64,000 nucleotides of DNA from Toxorhynchites rutilus septentrionalis (taxonomy: Eukaryota > Arthropoda > Insecta > Diptera > Culicidae), in NCBI RefSeq assembly GCF_029784135.1, contig NC_073746.1, forward strand, positions 243,171,807 through 243,235,806, in the 5' to 3' direction. Position numbers and translations under genes: made by a program. Shown here in pieces: positions 51,866 through 61,789 of the stretch; the stretch's first letter is position 1, and each line of letters starts with the position of its first letter. Below the pieces are notes generated by a model, which had not been told where the DNA came from, did not search any database, and saw nothing but the letters and a program-made list of their open reading frames with translations.

Positions 51866-53159
51866 CTGTTTGACGGGTACGGGTACGAAATTGTTGGATT
51901 GTGCAGGTGGTGGTTCAAATTGTTGGTGGGAGGCAAAACGAAATGAACGAAAGAAAATATAAAAAAAGATAAAACATTAAAAAGATGCTCAACGGTTGTG
52001 GGATGGTGGCAAATAATGAATTGTATGGTAACATTACCTAGATGTTAGGGAAGCAGATCTCTAGCATTGTTTGTGCGCACGCTAGCAAAACAACTGAAGC
52101 CATTCCAGAAGATGAACACGGGAGCTATTTGGAACCCGTTGGGATTATCGAAGGTGTGTTCGCAAAACAAAACCGATGACGATGTCGCAAAACTCATTAT
52201 TCTAAAGCAGCTATACTCAACCTGCGGCCCACGGGCCGCATTTGGCTTGGCGGGTTCTTCAGGTTAGTGAAGGTGTTACAACTATTTTGTATGAAATCAT
52301 TATCTATTTTTTCGACGTCTGACTACCTCATTCAGTAACGGTGCCAAACCAAAAATAGGACACCTTTTTAATGAAGTAAAGATAATGAATGCAGCGTTCG
52401 TTCTATGCACAATATGTATAGAGAGAATATTGTAACTTAAGCTCTGCCCTTTCTGAATTCATTGAGTATAAATAAGCTATTCAGTCATCCATCTAGCGAC
52501 CGAACGGCAGCAAGGTTTCTCAATGGCCTTTCTCAAGGTTCAGAATTTAGATTAGTTTTCTCAATCGGCCTTATCCAAGGCTAGAGGCAAATGAATTGGG
52601 AAATTTTAAAGCATCTGTAATTCAAACCATGATCATCATTATTCAAGTCACAGTCTTGCTCCAGCTAGCAGACAGCTTTCTCACCTCGATACGATAGAAG
52701 AATGGAAGATAGATATCGCACACAGTGGTGCAATTTTGTTCGGTAGTGACACCGAGACGATTTTCACCACATCATTTCTGACTCTGTACGGGGGTGTAAC
52801 TTTTAAGTTTCGAAAACGAGAGCGTTAGGTTTGCGATGCAAGGATTTGAGCGTAAATACCTAAGTGGTATGAAGATCACTTCAAAATGATAAATAGTAAG
52901 TCATGTTTGTTACTTATAAAAACTTTTTTCTATCGCTCAAAAACTGCTTTAAAAGCAACTTATTTAAATATATATCAAATATATACCGGGAATTTCTAAT
53001 TTTAAATCTACCCGCGGAACATTTTGAATTTTTTTTTAAGTAAGTGCTGTCAGAGGTCTTAATGTCATTTTTTAACGCGATCTGTTTATCGATGTGCCAA
53101 AACGTTGAAACTGTTGTAGAATACATTTGGTGACTCAACTTTGTCGAAAACACGGGTGT
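51866..53159. other. Tropomyosin intron with repeat fragments
   Basis: No gene. The segment 52500-52640 (TCTCAATGGCCTTTCTCAAG, CAAGGCTAGAGGCAAATG) resembles 44640-44760. The segment 52770-52835 (TTCTGACTCTGTACGGG...AAAACGAGAGCG) resembles 49070-49120. Both look like dispersed repeat pieces. Confidence 0.45.
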
Positions 53160-53164
53160 ATGAA

Positions 53165-53600
53165 CGGTAAAAGATGGCCGAGAAGAGAAGAACGAATTAA
53201 ATATCTCTCACCAGACCGTTCTTCATATTTTGGTTGATGTTTTGGGCATGAGAAAAGCCAGAGCATGGCTAGTGCCAAAAGAGGCCAATTTTCCTCGAAA
53301 ATTACATCGCCATCAAGTGGATGAAGACATGCTTGAACGATCGTATTTTGATTCTACGTTCATTCAATGGCGACGAGACTTGGGTGTGACTTTTTCCTAT
53401 TTCCGAAACTCAAATTACCGCTTCGTGGGACCTGTTTTGACAGCATTGAAGACATGAAAATGAATTCAATATGTTAACTGAAGGCAATTCCTGAATACAG
53501 CTATAAAAAGTGTTTCGATAACTGGATTGTTCGTTGGAAAATATGTATTGCTTCAGAAGCGGCGATAATATAAATTTAGATGATGAATAAATCATTTTCA
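53165..53600 (+). pseudogene. mariner transposase relic with core deletion
   Basis: The + strand reads ELNISHQTVLHILVDVLGMR then LVPKEANFPRKLHRHQVDED with MLERS, FIQ and, one frame over, NGDETWV (first catalytic D block). It then jumps to LKAIPEYSYKKCFDNWIVRW with KICIASEGDN, the C-terminal end of cecropia/mori-type mariners. The second and third catalytic blocks are missing. Confidence 0.85.
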
Positions 53601-53605
53601 TTAAC

Positions 53606-54066
53606 ATATTACGGACCGCTCACGAGTTTCTCGTGTTTCGCGTTCCGTCTGTTGGGCCAGGCGCAAATTAAGACGCGTATAGCGCGAGTAACTTGGCGCG
53701 ATATAGCGCCTGTTTTTGTGGCTAATGAAAACAGGTAGAACGGCGCAAATTGGCGAGAAGACCCGAGACTGCGCAGCGCTCGTGAGAGACGACTAGCGTG
53801 ACGCTGTCGCTGAGCCACAGTTTTTCGTGCTTGTCGTGCCGGCTGTGGTGGTTGTGTTGGTGAACTATCATATAGCACCGTGAGTTTGGCAGTGTATGGT
53901 TGTGCCGGTCGGGTAGTTGTTCACAGCAAACTGCGACTCAATATGCGCACCGCCACGTTACGTTTGTGGTACATATGAGTCGTGTTGGTCGTCTTCTGCT
54001 AGCTCACGAGCGCTATACGCTTCTCAATTTGCGCTTAGCCTTACGGATGGATCACGAAATAACCCG
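53606..54066. repeat. Inverted-repeat element, about 460 bp
   Basis: The left arm (TTTCGCGTTCCGT...GCGCAAATTAAGACGCGTAT then AGCGC) is matched by the inverse of the right arm (GCGCAAATTGAGAAGCGTAT then AGCGC) over roughly 60 bp with mismatches. It has higher GC than its flanks and no coding sequence. It is probably a MITE, with its ends not precisely set. Confidence 0.6.
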
Positions 54067-54984
54067 TGTTTTCTACACTTAATGATTAAATCATTGGTTT
54101 GCAAATAGTCTAACAAGGCCTACTGATGGCTCGCCTTCGTCTCATTCACACCGAAGGAAACGATCCCATTCGTGGAATTCGCACAAATGAAGCGTACAAG
54201 TTTGCCCCAAAACGTGCGGCCTTAATGTGTTAAAAACACAAATTCCCGGTATTGGTGAAATCAGAAAAACCTATAAATATGCTTGAAAGTCCATCGAAAT
54301 CAAGACTGGTCAGCGATTTATGCGTGTTGTCGGATGACCGTAGAAGCACTATAAGTATTGTGCTCGTCTTGACCAATTTCAGTGTCTATTTGCAACCTTG
54401 CTGAGCAGATGTGCAAGATTTTTCGCCTCAGAATGCATTCTCAGAATATGCTTGAAGTAAGCATAGTGCAGAGCTTGCACCGCCCAACTGACAATTTTCC
54501 ATCAGTGTGACATTTTTATCATGGTTCTATTCAGCCCAATTCATAATGCATGAACTAATTGTCATAAAATCCTCTATTCAAGCAATGTTCGAGCAAATTA
54601 GGAGAAATTATTAAGCTATAGCCAATATTGTTCGTTAAATGCAGTTTAAAATAAGTTAAAAAACGTTTATCCAACTCCAAGGTGTGGTAGAAACGTCTAT
54701 TCGACCATATTTCGATTCGATTAGCTCTACTTAGACTGCGACATCGAAGAAGATCTTTGTCTGACTGCATTATTTTCTTCTTCTAAATTTCTATAAATAA
54801 AGTTAGTTTTTAACACCTTGACAGATGCTTGTTAGAGTTTTTTACAGCTTCTAGATAATAATTGTTCAGATAATTCAAAAATGTAATGCCAAGCAATCGA
54901 ACATGAGCTTAAAAACGCTGGCAGCAAATGCTCTTTTTGGTAGACCGTCATGTGTTGTACAAAAGCTGCTTTGCAGTTGATAAA

Positions 54985-55455
54985 ACATTTTCAAATCGTT
55001 TCTCTGGGATATTACCCAGGTGAACATCGATGGTTGAGCAAGAGCTTCAATTTAGTCTAGATAAGTTTTTATAGAATATATAGTTCAGCATATTGTCTTA
55101 TTGAGCACTGAATACTATTGTTCGACCATTATTAATCTGATCAATGTTATTAAAGCTAATGATCAGTTCGTGTCGGTAGGGCAGAGTGTAAACAGTCGAA
55201 AAAAAAGATATACTTCAGGCTTAAATTGCGTCTGTTCAGGTTTTTCATGAGTAATAAGTTGAACAAATAAAGCACCCTCAAATCTTTTCACTGGCATATT
55301 GTCCAGCTAAATATAAATGGTTGAACATAAGCTTCAATTTGGTTTGAATAAGCTTTTGTACAACATATAGTCTAGCATATCATCTTATTAAACACTCACT
55401 ACTATTATTCGACCATTATTCAACTGACTAGTTTAATAACAGCTAATGATTGTTT
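54985..55455. repeat. 289-bp direct duplication
   Basis: Blocks GTTGAGCA...GAGCTTCAATTT, CAGCATATTGTCTTATT, TTCGACCATTATT and AAAGCTAATGAT at 54985-55165 recur in order and the same orientation at 55275-55455, offset about 289 bp and diverged by roughly a quarter. The segment between also repeats in part. Confidence 0.7.
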
Positions 55456-56447
55456 GTTGGGCGACGGGCAAAGGCAAAGCAGAAGAGACATATTCAATAG
55501 GACGTACCGCGTCGGTTTTCATACCGTTTGGTGGAGTTTGGTTGTGTATGATTGAATCACCCGTACGAATTGATGATTTTATGCGTTATCAAATAGATAC
55601 TAGTGGTGGGGGAATAAATATGAAATCGCCTCGAGCCGCACCATGTCTAGCACGAGAAAAATATTTGCAATGCATACTGCACGGGCAATAAGGACACAAA
55701 TTTAGTGTATTGTTCTAGTGAGAAAAAGAATAAATCATAAATCACCCATCTTTAACTGCTTCTACAGAAACACGCAAACTCATCAGTCCTTTTCAGGGCC
55801 AATAAAAGTTTTTACGAAAAGTTTATTTTAAAATTTTTGATGTTTTTTTAAATAATATCCGAAGTAATCAAAAGCGAATTGATTTTTCTAATGCCTGATA
55901 AATCGTGAATGACATACTGGCGAGTGTTTCTGATCGATCAATTAATTTTTATGAGTTCGAGCATTGTTTGCGGGTAAAAAGTGGCATCAAAGTTCAGCGC
56001 ATTTTAGCCCGAATATGGAGAAGGTATATTTCAGCGGTGAGAACTGTGTTCCTTAACAATGTGGTCATGTCTTGTACATCACCCTTCTTTATCTAATTTG
56101 TTTTGCGACCCGCAACACCATGATTAACACGTGTTTGTGGTCCCTCCAAACAAAAAGGTTGAGTACCGCTGCTCCAAAGCAATCCTAACAGTTTTCTTGG
56201 AGATGCTTTGAGTAATTGAGTAATTGTGTGAGTGAAAAACAAAACTAAAAGCGTTAATAGTATAAATAATAATAAAGCAATTATTTTTTTTTATTCCAAA
56301 ATTAAGATATACATTAAAAAAGGATTGCTTGACAATAAAGCGTTGCAATGTACAACAAAACGATTCAGCGGCGTAAAGGGTTTACCGAGGAAGAATAGGT
56401 AGAACGAAAGAATCAAGGAAGTAAGAATATCAATCGGAATATCCAAC
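55456..56447 (-). other. Flank and probable 3' UTR of the Ala-rich isoform
   Basis: Downstream of the stop at 56448. A candidate AATAAA on - lies at about 56287-56294. Beyond it no gene is seen. An 81-codon + frame at 55446-55691 has no recognised domain. Confidence 0.45.
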
Positions 56448-57100
56448 TTAAGAGGCAGGCGTTTCTTCGGCTGGTGCGGCTTCCGCTGGCGCAGCCTCTG
56501 CAGCAGGTTCGGCAGCAGGAGCAGCAGCGTCGCCACCTTCCGCAGGTGGAGCTGCATCAGCTGGCGGAGCTTCAGCGGCGACAGCGGCGGCGGCCGCTGC
56601 TGCTGCTGCTGCTGCGGCTGCAGCCGCTTCTGCTGCGGCAGCTTCGGCGGCTGCGGTGGCGGCTGCTGCTGCGGCCGCGGCGGCAGCTGCAGCAGCTGCG
56701 GCTTGTGCCTCTGCCTCAGCAGCCGTTTCGGCGGCAACGTCTCGTGGAGGGGTGGTTCCCGTTGCTGAACGAACATACGGTACTTCTGCGGCTTCCGGTG
56801 GGAAGTGCTTCTTCAGCTCGAACGGACTTGGTGTTCTTGGCTTCGCTGGTGCCGCAGGAGCACCTGGAGCGCCTTCCACTCCCTCGGCAGGAACTGCTCC
56901 TTCTCCTGCGGCAACAGCACCTTCTGGCACTGCAGCTGGCGCTGGTGGTGGAGTCGGCAGCTTTGGCGCTGGTGGAGGAGTCTTTGGCTTCGGTCGTCGA
57001 TCGGTCCAGATTGGTTCGATGCCAGGAATGAGATCGACAAAGGCGAAGTCCAAATCGTCGCCAATCTCAGCGAAGCGAATTTTTTCGACGATGAGCTCAT
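56448..57100 (-). CDS. Tm1: Tropomyosin alternative last exon, Ala/Pro-rich (troponin-H-like)
   Basis: After CTGCACAG, AT completes Asp: D-ELIVEKIRFAEIGDDLDFAF then VDLIPGIEPIWTDRRPKPKT. This coiled-coil end runs on into about 190 further residues: a Pro-rich segment (TPPPAPKLPTPPPAPA), KPRTPSPFELKKHF...VPYVRSATGTTPP, then long poly-Ala with scattered Glu, and a tail of Ala/Pro/Glu repeats ending EETPAS. Insect flight-muscle heavy tropomyosins (troponin-H) are made exactly this way, by an alternative Tm1 exon fusing a Pro/Ala-rich tail that links thin filament to other sarcomere proteins. The frames on the + strand here are antisense shadows of GCN codons. Confidence 0.94.
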
Positions 57101-58927
57101 CTGTGCAGAGTCGCAGGAGATTCGCGATGATATTTGGAAAAATAAGCAAAGCAGCAAATTAAGAGAAAAAGCAAAAAAAAACAAATAACAACAAAACGCA
57201 ACAAGGAAAATAAAACACTAACATACTCGACTTTAAATAAAATAATATATTATTATAAACACTCAATGCGATATTATTTTGTTGTTGCCGGTTGTCGCTT
57301 GGGTAAGGAAAATAAATGTTCGAATGAATTCCGGTTTGTAGCATTACATCGATGATTGTGGAGCGCGTGTATATGATAGGACATTGAAACTACTCTATTC
57401 TTCCTGTGTCTTCTGAAAGTGTACAGAAACGCAAATGGGCTGGTTGAAATCAAATTGTATACGTTACTTAAACATCGCCAGCGTAATTTGAATGATCAAA
57501 ACAAAAAGAAAATATTCTCGAAATGGCTATGCCACACAATTTTCAGACGAAATTGCAACTTAAACCGATCGAATCTATGTGGTGATATCGAAGGCACTGC
57601 GCAGTGGATTCTCGACCGGCTTTTCGCCACCTACAACATTCTTGTTCGTCTGGAATATCTCATGTTGTGTCTTAAAATTATTTAAAAACTTCCTGGCTGA
57701 TAAATTATTTGTCCATGCTTTAACTTCCGTTCTAAAATATAAGAATGAACTTATTGCAAAAAAAATGTATAGAAGGACGTAATAAAATTAAGGAATAAAG
57801 GAAGTGAAATAAAAACCTTAACGGAATAAAACACGACAAGGGTAAATAATATGGATTCTGACAGAAGGACAAAATAATCATACTTTACTTCTAACTACAT
57901 ATCTGCGTTTTTTTTTTGCGCTGTGTATTCCTCCCCTGTTGTGGTTATTGTTGATGACAATTTCTCTCAACAAACGCGTGTGTTCCATCGACTGGCAACT
58001 TGCAATACTTCTACTTAAAATTCTACGCATTTCATATCGGAATAATCTTGAAATTTTTTTTCCCCGTTTTCTCACAGTGTTTTTTGTGCAATTTATTATT
58101 ATTGGTTGATTCAACGCACACATTTTTTACTTATCAAATTGTCTTGTTGACACCACCTACTAATACACACTAAACTCGAACAGTGTATCTTTTTTTTCTT
58201 GTTCTGATTGATAAATGCATTCGGTTGAACTGAAAAGCGTTACCGGGAAGACTTTGATCAACTCTCGATTTTGAAAAGTAATAATAATAATAAATTGCAG
58301 GGATGAGTAGTGTTCGTAATAATAATAATCGTAGTAGGCAGTAACAATTATATCCTATAGGCTTGAAGGCGGCTGCGTATCTTCTTCGATTACTTCTCTA
58401 ATTGCTGCTAAACAGAAGCAAAATGTCTTTCACTTTTGATTGGTCTCAAAAATTTACTTGGTTTGGAATGTTTCTTTTACCCATTTACCCTTTTTTGTTC
58501 TTGTGAATGTACAGTAATTTCATCTCTGAATCTGGTGTCTTTTGTATATTGTAATAATATTTAAGCTGCCCCGAAACACTACCGTTCACGATTGGTAGAA
58601 GTTTCGTAATTTGCACACGCCCAAATTTTGCAGCGAATGTGTGTATTTGAACGCGGCGTGTTTTCTTTTTTGCTTGTCTGTTTTCTTAACTAGACGTTTT
58701 TTTTTGTGCACGATAAATCCTTTCTCGATTCCTCCTGATTGAAACTGTGAATGTCTTTTTTGACAGTATTTGCGAGAGAAGGAAACTAACTCTAAGAGGG
58801 CATCCGAGAACTGAGGAAGTTCGTTATATCTCATTGAACACTCTGCTCGCTGGATTCTCTGGATTCCGGAATGCTGGTTACGATACAACGAATTGCTCAC
58901 GACAATGCGCGATGGGAGCTGTGTATT
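57101..58927. other. Intron and probable 3' UTR of the HDIQNM isoform
   Basis: No other coding sequence recognised. AT-rich, with short ATA/AAT runs near 58280-58330. Confidence 0.5.
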
Positions 58928-59010
58928 TTACATATTCTGAATATCATGCAGGGTTGCTTCCATCTCCTCCTGAAGCATTTTGTTCTTGGCACGCTCGTGC
59001 ATTAGGTCGT
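58928..59010 (-). CDS. Tm1: Tropomyosin alternative last exon ending HDIQNM
   Basis: The acceptor is CTGAACCAG. AC completes Asp: D-DLMHERAKNKMLQEEMEATL then HDIQNM and a stop. It is the first of four terminal exons met downstream of the shared 70-nt exon. This C-terminus departs from the muscle tails and resembles a conserved insect Tm1 cytoplasmic isoform end. Confidence 0.9.
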
Positions 59011-59440
59011 CTGGTTCAGGTCGTGATGTGTTGATGTGATGTGTTTGCAGTTGTGTTTCGTTTTTTCGGTATCCGGTACAACACAAACGTACGCAAAATT
59101 TCGAGGCAGCAAAAGTTGTTATTGCACATCAATCACGCATTATGTTTTATGGTTAACAAACAAAATCAAACATGGAAATAAAAAAGGGTTACGGTGAAAA
59201 AATAAAATTAATATCTGAAACAAAAATAAATCTGCTTGGGCAACATCGTAAAATTGCCCCAAAAAGAATTAACCATTGGAGAATTATGAATATCACGACA
59301 AAACCAAAAACGCAGTTTTATTTCGAGCTGGAAACTATAGCACTGCTCTGTTTGCTTTTCTAGCAATAAAAACTGACTGAACGCAACAGGTGCTGTTAGA
59401 ATTTCGATGACGATCTTCAGAATAGAATCGAAAAACTTAC
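59011..59440. other. Tropomyosin intron
   Basis: 430-nt AT-rich intron between the shared 70-nt exon and the HDIQNM exon. Nothing else seen. Confidence 0.6.
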
Positions 59441-59510
59441 CTTCGAGTCTGTCGACTTCCTTCTGCAACTTCTGAACGGAACGTTCAGCGAATTCAGCAC
59501 GAGCCTCAGC
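59441..59510 (-). CDS. Tm1: Tropomyosin constitutive 70-nt exon
   Basis: Encodes AEARAEFAERSVQKLQKEVD then RLE plus one base (G), bounded by AAAAAG| and |GTAAGTT. Sequence, 70-nt length and phase match the conserved penultimate tropomyosin exon from insects to vertebrates. The one-base overhang fits all four downstream terminal exons, each of which supplies AC or AT to make Asp. Confidence 0.96.
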
Positions 59511-60209
59511 CTTTTTGGGATGCCAGTGATCAAACGATGCAAGTTGATTTTTTTCGTGAAATGAAAATAAACATAAATGAGTTCGCCGTTGACAAACTTT
59601 GTCACTTAAAGTTTCAATAATGGCGCTTCTGGGGACCCAACCCCAAAAGAGCCACTAAATAAAACCCTGCCAAAACCATAAATTATAATCATCCTAAGTT
59701 AAGCCAAGAACATGCACAGCTTATGTTAGTTCGAAAATCCAACATCAAAATCTACAGATTATCTCAAATACACACCCCTTACCTCGAAACAGAAGACTTA
59801 CTAAAAACAGATCCCAAACCTAATGGTTACACTTACAAACTAAATCTAGTGAAATTCTGTACGAAACAATTATGGGGGAAAACGAGACCCCGATGTGATT
59901 TGGAGAGGGGCCTAGTCTAGGTTCACCCGGACGTCAATTGATAACTCTTAAATTAACTGTTATGAACCCATCACGGAAATGTTGATCAACTAGAAGTTAG
60001 CAGTTTAATGCTAGTCGGCGTTTTTTAGCTTTGACTTTATCAGTCGTTTTGGCACAAATCTCACCCAGAACCCTATTGCTTTTTATCTGTTTTCTTTCCC
60101 CAATAGCAGATTGTTTTATCATTTGCAGGTGGTGATAATCTTATCGGTTATAAACGACGTCAGATAAAACGTCGTTTACCAGGAGAAAAAAAAACAAATT
60201 TAAACTTAC
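59511..60209. other. Tropomyosin intron
   Basis: 699-nt intron, no feature seen. Confidence 0.6.
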
Positions 60210-60272
60210 ATTGGTCAACTTTTCGTTCAATTGATGGATTTTATCTTCGACCGAATCACGTGATGCCATAGC
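60210..60272 (-). CDS. Tm1: Tropomyosin 63-nt exon
   Basis: Bounded by CATTCCAG| and |GTAAGTT and read in phase 0 as AMASRDSVEDKIHQLNEKLT then N. Length and position equal the 63-nt exon before the 70-nt exon in animal tropomyosins, and the IxxLxxKL heptads fit (compare IKVLSDKLKE). The ASRDSVED start is unlike the usual A-E-K-R-E pattern, so this may be a lineage-specific or alternative version. All earlier exons, including the start, lie upstream of this point on -, outside the window. Confidence 0.82.
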
Positions 60273-60779
60273 CTGGAATGTTGGGGGATGGATGGCGGTT
60301 TTCGATCGCGCGTTGCAATAAAAATAGTGGAATTTAGTGTATACTGAAACGCTTTTTTTGGGCATTTTGGAAGTCACACATTCGCTGAGGTGCATTATAT
60401 AGTCATTCGTCGAGTCATAAGTGGTCACAACACTGTTTTCATTTGTCCACAAGAAGGGAAGAGTGATCTCAACCATATCATTGATAAGATTACTGCTGAA
60501 CGTGAATATCAAAAAATCTGAGAGACGCTTGAAAGTTCCACACAACAAAGAAATCCCAAAATCGCAGGAAAACCACCCATAAAATGGCATTTCGTTTGTA
60601 CAACAACAAAATCTCAATATACAAAGAGGCGAGCAGTCAAGACTTGGATTTTGTGGAGAAGACTAGAGATCAGTTTAGGGAAAAATTGGTAATAACATTT
60701 CATATTTTAATCAAGTGTAATGAGGAGAAATATATAAGAGACATCTGACACAAGATAAGTTTGTTTCTGCAGCTGTTTC
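60273..60779. other. Tropomyosin intron, unique part
   Basis: A - frame (60141-60617) runs through the 63-nt exon in frame, but upstream of the acceptor it has no tropomyosin character. Confidence 0.5.
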
Positions 60780-61770
60780 TGAGTGGAAAAGTCAAAGATT
60801 CAACGAGCTAAAGAGTCAAATAACCAAAGAGTCAAAGAATGAAGAAGTCAAATACTCAAAGCTTACAAGAATCCAAAACTCAGATTCAATGATTCAAAAA
60901 TTCAAAGATTCAAAAATCCGCAGATTCGGAGATCCAAAAATTGAAATATCTAAAGATCCAAAGGGCCAGAGTCAAATAACTAAAAAGTCAAAGATTCAAA
61001 GATTCGAATATTCGGAGATTCAAAGATTCAAAAATTCAAAGAGATAAAGAATCAAAAAACCAATGAGTCAATCTTAATTCATAGTTTCAAACATTCAAAG
61101 ATTCTAAGAGTCAAAGATTCAAATCTTAAATACTCAAAGTTTCGAAGATTCAAAGATCCAAAGATCCAAAAACTCAAAGATTCAAAGATCCGAAGATTCT
61201 AAGATCCAAGAATTTAAATATCTAAAGATCCAAAGATATTAATATCTATAGATCCAAAAAACCAAAGAGTCAAAGAATCAAAAAGTCAAAGATTCGAAGA
61301 TTCGAGTATTCGGAAATTCAGTCAAAAAATCAATGGGTCAAAGACTCATAGATTCAAACGCTCAAAGACTCGAAGAGTCAAAGATTCAAAGACTTATAGA
61401 TTCAAACATTCAAACATTTCAAGATTCAAAGATCCAAAAATTCAAAGATCAAAGATTCAAAAATCCGAAGATTCGATGATTCGAATATTTAAATATCTAA
61501 AGATCTAACGAGCAAAGATTCAAAGAACCTAAAAGTCCGAGTTTCGAATATTCGGTGATTCATAAATTCAAAAATTCTAAGATTCGAAATTTCGAAGGTT
61601 CAAAGATTTAAAGAGCTAAAGAGCCAAAAACCAAAGACTCATAGATTCAAAGATTCATAGATTCAAACATTCAAAGGTGTTGAATGTCACTATAATATAG
61701 TTAAAAAAACATTCAAAGAATCGAAAGATTCAAATATTCAAATATCCAAAGATTCAAAGAGTCAAAGATT
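60780..61770. repeat. Degenerate ATTCAAAG short-period array
   Basis: About 1 kb built of 8-10-nt words such as ATTCAAAG, GATCCAAA, GAGTCAAA and GATTCGAA, without a fixed period. A unique stretch near 61675-61710 interrupts it. Confidence 0.9.
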
Positions 61771-61789
61771 CGAAGACTAAGGATTCCGG

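Noticed and set aside
51379..51936. 185-codon - strand frame, Asn/Thr-rich
   Set aside because: Crosses the tropomyosin ELILKE exon in a different frame; composition comes from GTT repeats.
56474..57162. Long + strand frames, Gln/Leu- and Ala-rich
   Set aside because: Antisense readings of the GCN-rich tropomyosin exon.
60780..61770. Possible CRISPR-like array
   Set aside because: Words are 8-10 nt without constant repeats or spacer length, and the locus is eukaryotic intron.
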